Below are positions 1-5,700 of a stretch of 8,106 bases of DNA, one piece after another (position 1 is the first letter of the stretch; each line of letters opens with the position of its first letter). The DNA lies in the NCBI GenBank assembly GCA_937884235.1, contig CALGBT010000243.1, positions 1 through 8,106 of the forward strand. The letters run 5' to 3'. Made by a program: the position numbers and the translations under genes. A model generated the notes under the pieces. That model was not told the DNA's origin. It searched no databases and worked only from the letters and a program-made list of their open reading frames with translations. The DNA comes from an uncultured Pseudomonadota bacterium (GTDB lineage Bacteria > Myxococcota_A > UBA9042 > CAIXZC01).

Positions 1-1
1 C

Positions 2-2719
2 ACCTTCGGCAGCACCGTTCAAGCAGCAGATTGGGCAGGACCCAGGGTCGTCGTCGCCCCCTCGGTGCAGTTTCTCAAAACGATTGCTGACAACCCTCCG
101 GAATGGCTGCGTCCGGGCATCGTCGATGGCGAAGGATTCGTCGGTTCCCTGCGCTTCACTCAGGAACTCCAGGCCGATGACATAGCTCTTTTTACTGAGC
201 TGGGCGTCAGGTTCCGCCGTGCTTCATCCGACCGCGCCCCCTGGGACGTAGACCATCTCGGCACCATCTATCCGGCCCGCATTTCCTGGGCCGGCCTCGA
301 TCATCTGGTGATGCAGCCGAAACTCATGCAGTTGGAGAGCGAGGACATCCTGCCACCAGTCCAGCCGCTCAATGTCACCGTGGCCCAGACAGGAGCGCCC
401 GAATTCGTCGATGCAATGACGAAAGCCACGGGCTTGCGGCCCGGCGAAGGCATCAAGATTGCCGACATTGATTCCGGCATGGATGTCTTTCACCCTTCCT
501 TCTTCCGCGCCGACGGCGGCCTCTACGACTGGCTCGATGTTGATGGCGATGGTCAACTCACCTTCGGCACCGATGCCTGCGACCTGAATCGCAACGGCCT
601 GCCGGACAATGACGAAATTCTGGCCTGGCATGACGTAACCCTGATCAATATGTACGACTGGGCGGGTAACAACCTGCAGGAGCTCAAGGAGCAACTGCAA
701 CCAAACGGCGAGTTCGAACTTGGGGTGGACTGGATCTACCTGGATACCAACGGCGATGGCCAGCGGAACTTTGGCCCCGAAGGTGGCTTTGACGACAGCG
801 CCCCGGGCTTTGGCGAACCGGTGCTGGTGCTGGATGACGTCAACGGCAACGGTCAAATCGACGCACCCGAGCGATTTGCGCTGCTGGGATCATCGAAGAT
901 CGTCAAGGCCTTTGCCATGGGCAAGGAGTTCATTGCCGGCGAGAATCTCACCGAATTGACCTCGGACGTCTTCCCCTCGGAGAGCGACGGCACCCCGGTA
1001 TCTATGCACGGCACCGGCGTCGCCGGGATTCTGGTGGCCAACACCCCGGGGATGAACAAGTACGTTGGCATCGCCCCATACGCAGACCTGTATATGATCG
1101 ATTCAAGCAAGGACGGTCAACAGGGCGGTGGCATCGACGGAACCATTCCCAAGCTGGTCTGGGCCAAGGAGCAGAAGGTGGACATCGTCCTCTTCGAATT
1201 CTCAAGCTGGGGACTCACTTTCATGGATGGCACCAGCAATCTGGAGAAAGCCATCGACCAACTCTACACCAAGGACAGCATCATGCAGGTAGTACCCGCC
1301 GGCAATCTGGCAGCCTCGGGAAAGCACATGCAGACCGAGTTGCCGCCGGGGAAAAGTGACCTCGGGGTGGTTCTGCCAGAGAACTTCGAAGGTTATGAAT
1401 TCTACCCGTTTGAAACCCCGGTGGTGATCTTCTCGCTATATTACAAAGGTGAGACCACCGACCTCGATCTTGAAGTGAAGGTGCCGGAAGTAGGGGCATT
1501 TGTGCCCATTGCGACCAACGTCTACCAGCCTTTGAATCTAGGCGGGAACATGCAATTGGTCTCATACTCCGAGAAGAGCTTCGCCGGCATCACGCACCGC
1601 ATGGTCTACGTCTTGGATGGTGCCCAGAAGGCAGTCACCACGGGCAAATGGGAGTGGCGCTTGAACAACAAGACGGGGGACAAGCTCCCCGTTCATGGCT
1701 ACCTCAACGACTACGTCTCTTCCTGGGGTAGGTCGGTGGAATTTGACAAGTGGGAATCCACTGCCACCACCATCTGCCACCCCTCCACTTCGGATTCAGC
1801 CATCAGCGTTGCGGCCTACGGCGGCGAATTTGGCACCGCGGAGGAACTCGGCAAAGTCAGGGACTACTCCAGTCGCGGCCCGCGCATGGACGGCTTCCAA
1901 GCCATTGACGTCGCCGCCCCCGACGACCCCTACACGCCCCTCGCCAGAATGAAGACCGGGATGATGATGGGGAAGCTGGACATTCAAGCTGGATACACCG
2001 TCTTCGGCGGCACCTCCGGGGCCGGCCCGCATGTAGCCGGAGCGATGGCCTTGCTCATGCAGATGGAGCCCGAGCTATCCCTGCCAAAGCTCTTTGAGCG
2101 GCTAGTGAAGTTCTCGGCTCAAGAACCCTTCATGGGACCGCTGCCCAACGCGAACTACGGCTACGGCAAGCTTAACGTCTTCAAGTCCCAGTTTTCCCTC
2201 CTGCCACCGGGCAACTTGCCCCCGACAGTCGCCCTGAAGCTCTACTTCCGCAATGGCCTGTACGCCACCCTCGACGCCACGGCATCATCGGATCCAGAAG
2301 CGGGTCCTTTGCAGTTTCGCTGGGACTTCGATTACGACGGAGTCTGGGAGACCGAGTGGATGGATGACGGCCGCGTCGAATACGGCTACTCGGAGTTTGG
2401 CGATTACGTAGTGAAGGTTGCGGTGCGGGACGAGCCGGGAGCAATCACCGAGGCACTCGTGGCAATCAAAGTCCTCGACGACTACGAGCCGGGCAAGAAG
2501 CCGTCCGATCCTGAACCCGACATCACCACCCAGGCGGACGTCATCGATTCCCCGGACAGCCACAGTCCCTTCATGGTCGAACCCACGGATACCGACAAAG
2601 GCGGCGGCAGCGGCGGCTGTACCGCTGCAGGAGGGTCACCCCTCACGGCGATGATTCTGGCATTCTTGTTTGGGGTGCTGCTGGCCTGGCGAAGACGAAC
2701 TGTGAGCTTTGCTGGCTAA
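2..2719 (+). CDS. Secreted subtilisin-like serine protease (S8) with calcium-loop insert, PKD domain and MYXO-CTERM-like tail, 5'-partial
   Basis: Exported endopeptidase by family. The frame is open to the window edge, so the start and signal peptide are missing; GTG at 65 has no Shine-Dalgarno and lies inside the open frame. Residues below count from that GTG. Residues 1-110 resemble a subtilase propeptide (YPARISW..LDHLVMQPKLMQLE). Catalytic Asp136 is in DIDSGMD (codon 470), His315 in HGTGVAGI (1007), oxyanion Asn414 in VVPAGN (1304) and Ser651 in GTSGAGPHVAG (2015); YSSRGP precedes the Ser. All four key residues are present, so it should be active. An insert with four DxDxDG-type loops lies between Asp and His. 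A beta-rich insert (about 425-575) lies between Asn and Ser, reminiscent of the jelly-roll insert of Csp-type subtilases (inference). A PKD domain (about 717-813), an acidic linker and a Cys/TM/RRR tail follow. It converges on the lipoprotein gene, sharing four bases at the stops. The natural substrate is unknown. Confidence 0.93.
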   Translation, partial: TFGSTVQAADWAGPRVVVAPSVQFLKTIADNPPEWLRPGIVDGEGFVGSLRFTQELQADDIALFTELGVRFRRASSDRAPWDVDHLGTIYPARISWAGLDHLVMQPKLMQLESEDILPPVQPLNVTVAQTGAPEFVDAMTKATGLRPGEGIKIADIDSGMDVFHPSFFRADGGLYDWLDVDGDGQLTFGTDACDLNRNGLPDNDEILAWHDVTLINMYDWAGNNLQELKEQLQPNGEFELGVDWIYLDTNGDGQRNFGPEGGFDDSAPGFGEPVLVLDDVNGNGQIDAPERFALLGSSKIVKAFAMGKEFIAGENLTELTSDVFPSESDGTPVSMHGTGVAGILVANTPGMNKYVGIAPYADLYMIDSSKDGQQGGGIDGTIPKLVWAKEQKVDIVLFEFSSWGLTFMDGTSNLEKAIDQLYTKDSIMQVVPAGNLAASGKHMQTELPPGKSDLGVVLPENFEGYEFYPFETPVVIFSLYYKGETTDLDLEVKVPEVGAFVPIATNVYQPLNLGGNMQLVSYSEKSFAGITHRMVYVLDGAQKAVTTGKWEWRLNNKTGDKLPVHGYLNDYVSSWGRSVEFDKWESTATTICHPSTSDSAISVAAYGGEFGTAEELGKVRDYSSRGPRMDGFQAIDVAAPDDPYTPLARMKTGMMMGKLDIQAGYTVFGGTSGAGPHVAGAMALLMQMEPELSLPKLFERLVKFSAQEPFMGPLPNANYGYGKLNVFKSQFSLLPPGNLPPTVALKLYFRNGLYATLDATASSDPEAGPLQFRWDFDYDGVWETEWMDDGRVEYGYSEFGDYVVKVAVRDEPGAITEALVAIKVLDDYEPGKKPSDPEPDITTQADVIDSPDSHSPFMVEPTDTDKGGGSGGCTAAGGSPLTAMILAFLFGVLLAWRRRTVSFAG
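536..871 (+). other. Calcium-loop (EF-hand/dockerin-like) insert inside the subtilase domain
   Basis: Between catalytic Asp and His the protease carries four Asp/Asn-Gly loops: DVDGDGQL (from 536), DLNRNGLPDNDE (from 581), DTNGDGQR (from 743) and DVNGNGQIDAPE (from 836). Loops 2 and 4 fit the 12-residue EF-hand pattern with acidic or Asn ligands at 1, 3 and 5 and Glu at 12. Loops 1 and 3 are degenerate at position 12. They form two pairs (about 15 and 31 residues apart, start to start), each a degenerate loop followed by a canonical one. Calcium binding is inferred from the motif. Calcium dependence is common in subtilases, which makes a stabilising or activation role plausible. Confidence 0.75.
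2600..2716 (+). other. C-terminal sorting signal, MYXO-CTERM-like (GGGSGGC, TM helix, RRR)
   Basis: The protease ends with a Gly-rich stretch and a single Cys (codon 2618), a hydrophobic segment (about 2639-2689, PLTAMILAFLFGVLLAW) and Arg-Arg-Arg (2690-2698), followed by seven residues. This three-part layout is that of MYXO-CTERM tails, in which an invariant Cys precedes the helix and a myxosortase processes the protein for surface attachment. The related GlyGly-CTERM (rhombosortase) signal is the alternative; the Cys directly after GG favours the MYXO type. No sortase is encoded in the window. Confidence 0.75.
2716..2719. other. Tail-to-tail overlap of two stop codons (CTAA)
   Basis: Read on the + strand, TAA (2717-2719) ends the protease. 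Read on the - strand, TAG (2718-2716) ends the lipoprotein. There is no intergenic space, so any terminator for one gene must lie inside the coding region of the other, and the two mRNAs are expected to overlap at their 3' ends. Confidence 0.95.
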
Positions 2720-5700
2720 GGTGCACCGTCGCTGACGCACTTCTTGTACTGACTGGCGCAGGTTCCCTGGAAAGACTGGACGATACACTGAACATCAACG
2801 TTGAAGCCGCAGGACTGGACGATGCAGGTGGCCAGTTGCTGGAAAAGCTGCTGAGACTCGGCGCTGCCGTTGCCCATGCAGGCGTAAACGCAGTTCATAC
2901 CGAAGTTGCAGTCCACGGCACATTCGATCATGTCGGCACAGCTATAGCCCCCCGCGCACTGACCATTGGTACATTGCTCCCCAGGGGCGCAGGTACCACA
3001 GCTTCCGCCACAACCATCGGCGCCACACTCCACGCCATTGCACTGCGGTGTGCAGCTCTGGACGCACTGGAAGGTGTTGGCATCGCATTTCTGACCCCAG
3101 GGGCAGGCACCGCAACTGCCGCCGCAGCCGTCGTCGCCACATTGCTTGGGGAAGCCAAAGATGGTGCACTGCGGCTCGCAGCCGCCACCGGTACATTCCT
3201 CGTAGAACTGTGCGCACTGTCCCTTGATGGCTCCGCTGAAACAGAAACTATTCGGGGCCCAGGTCCCACAGCTTTCGTAGACACAATAAACCAGTTCCTT
3301 GGCCACGCCGGGTAGGTCCCCGTCGGGAGCACACATGAAGATGCACTCCTCGAAGGGCAGGTCCGCAGGGCAGGCAGTGTCCATCATGCACTTCATGTAA
3401 GCGGCGCAGGTCTGCCCTGGGCCGCCACAATTGGCGCCGCAATCCTGGGCCTGCTGGACGCAAAGCGCATCCCAATAGTTGTTGCAGCAGAAGGGGTCCT
3501 GGGCACAGACACATGCCGAGACGTTGGGGTCCTCACAACCAGGAGTGTCGTGACTCTGGCAGCAGTCGCCTTCGCCCGAGCACGGTCCGCAGTCCTCCGG
3601 GCAGTTCAGGCAGTTTTCGCCCTGCCCCTGTTGACACCAGCCGTTGCCGCAGGTCTTGCATTCGCCGCAATCCTCCGGGCAGGTCTGGCAGGTCTCGCCG
3701 ATGGGTGCCTGACATTTGCCATTGCCACACATGTCGGGCGCATCCTGGCACAGCCCGAGGCCGCTGCATACCTGACCGGCCAGGCAGCTGCCGCAGCTGC
3801 CGCCACAGCCATCGTTGCCACATTCCTTGTCGCCACACTGAGGCATGCACACACACTGGCCGAGATAGTTACAAACCGAACCGCCGGGGCAGGTGCCGCA
3901 ACTCCCGCCGCAGCCATCGTTGCCGCAGGACTTGTTGTTGCATTGCGGCTGACAGAGACAACCGCCAAAGTTATCGCAGACATAGCCACCGGGGCAGGAA
4001 CCGCAGGTACCGCCACAGCCATCGTCACCGCACTGCATACCAACACATTCCGGAGTACAGTTCTGGCACTCATTCCACTCATCCTGACAGGGTCCCTGGA
4101 CCGCCATCTGCCAACATCCGTCGTCTGGATCGTCGCCACAAATGGCGCTGGTGCATCCGCCCAGTGCCCACCACTGCTGCTTGGCGTCAGGGGAGGCATC
4201 CTGCCAGCATTCGCTCCCACACTCCTCATCGTTGGGAGGACATGACCAGAGACAGGCCAGCATCTCGGCGCAACTCAGCGCGGCAATGCAATTGCCGCTC
4301 TTGCAGGCCTCGCCAACTCCGCAGAGACCACAGGAACCGCCGCAGCCGTCGGAGCCGCACTTCTTGCCGGCACACTTGGGCTGACAGACCTGCTCACAAA
4401 TGCCACCGGCATTGCATGTGGACCCGGTAGGACAGCTACCGCAAGAGCCTTCGCAACCATCCGGCCCGCACTCCTTGTTAAAGCAGTTGGGGTCGCAACC
4501 CCCATTGCAGGTGGCGTTGCACTGGTTGATGGCCTCATCCACGCAAAGCCCGTCCCACATCTGCTCGCAACAAAATGAGTCCATGGTGCAGACACATTCC
4601 TTCACCTTGGGCTCGTTGCAGCCTACCGACTGGTGCTCCTCGCAACAGGAATCATCGCACGTGCAGTCTTGAGGACAGGTATAACAATTCTCGCCTTGCC
4701 CCGGCTGGCACTTCCCATTACCGCAGTTGTTGGGACCGATACTCTGGCACTTGCCGGCATCGGTGCACTGGTAACCCGCCTGGCACGTGCCACACTTGCC
4801 ACCGCAACCATCACCACCGCACTCCTTGGTCGTGCCGTCCGCGAGGGTACACTTGGGCTGGCAGATGCAGAAGCCCCAGGCATTGCAGGTTTCCCCCGGG
4901 GCACAGGTGCCGCAACTACCGCCACACCCATCATTGCCACACTCCTTGGCCTGGCACTGGGGCTGGCAGAGACAGGTACCGAAGTTGTCACACGAGTAAC
5001 CTCCCGGACAGCTTCCGCAATCGCCACCGCACCCATCATCGCCGCACTGCTTACCAACACACTCCGCGGTGCAATCTTGACAGGCGTTCCACTCCTTGGC
5101 ACAGGCGCCTTGGAAGGCCTGGGAGAAACATGACCCCGGCGCATTGGGGCCGCAGACTTCCTGCACGCACATGAAGAGGTTGGTCCACTGCTGCTTGGCG
5201 GCAGGTGAGGCCTTGATCCAGCAGAGATTGCCACACTGATCGTTGTTGGGCGGGCAAGACCATACGCAATCTGCCAGTTCTTCGCAGGTGAAGGAGGTTA
5301 TGCAAGCACCGTTCACGCACGCCTCTTCGGCATCACAGAGGCCACAGGAACCACCACAACCGTCCGACCCACATTCCTTGTCCGCACAATTGGCCTGGCA
5401 GACCTGGATGCAGTGGCCACCGCTGTTGCAGGTAGACCCTGACGGGCAGACCCCGCAGGACCCGCCGCAACCATCGGACCCGCACTCCTTAAGTGACCCG
5501 TCGGCAGACCAACACTGCGCCTGACAGGGCTTCTCGCACTTGCCAGCGCCAGTACACAACAGATTGTCTGGACAATACCCACAGGCCCCGCCGCATCCAT
5601 CTGGTCCGCACTGCTTGCCGGCGCATTGCTTGTCGCAACCGCCCCCCGTGCATTCATGGTAGAGGTCATAGCAGGCCTCCTGGGTAGCGAAATAGAAGCA

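Noticed and set aside
65..67. GTG as start of the protease gene
   Set aside because: The frame is open for 21 further codons to the window edge, no Shine-Dalgarno precedes it, and no signal peptide follows, although the protein has an export-type tail.
224..856. 210-residue open frame on the - strand
   Set aside because: Antisense to the protease, whose catalytic and calcium motifs prove the coding frame; no ribosome site or recognisable domain.
3550..4245. 231-residue Ala/Thr-rich open frame on the + strand
   Set aside because: A shadow of the same repeats in another frame; the apparent hydrophobicity comes from repeated GCC/ACA codons opposite Cys and Gly codons.
3513..4430. 305-residue open frame on the + strand
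   Set aside because: It lies wholly antisense to the Cys-rich repeats. Its Arg/His/Ser-rich composition is what the repeated codons give when read in another frame; no start signal or family features.
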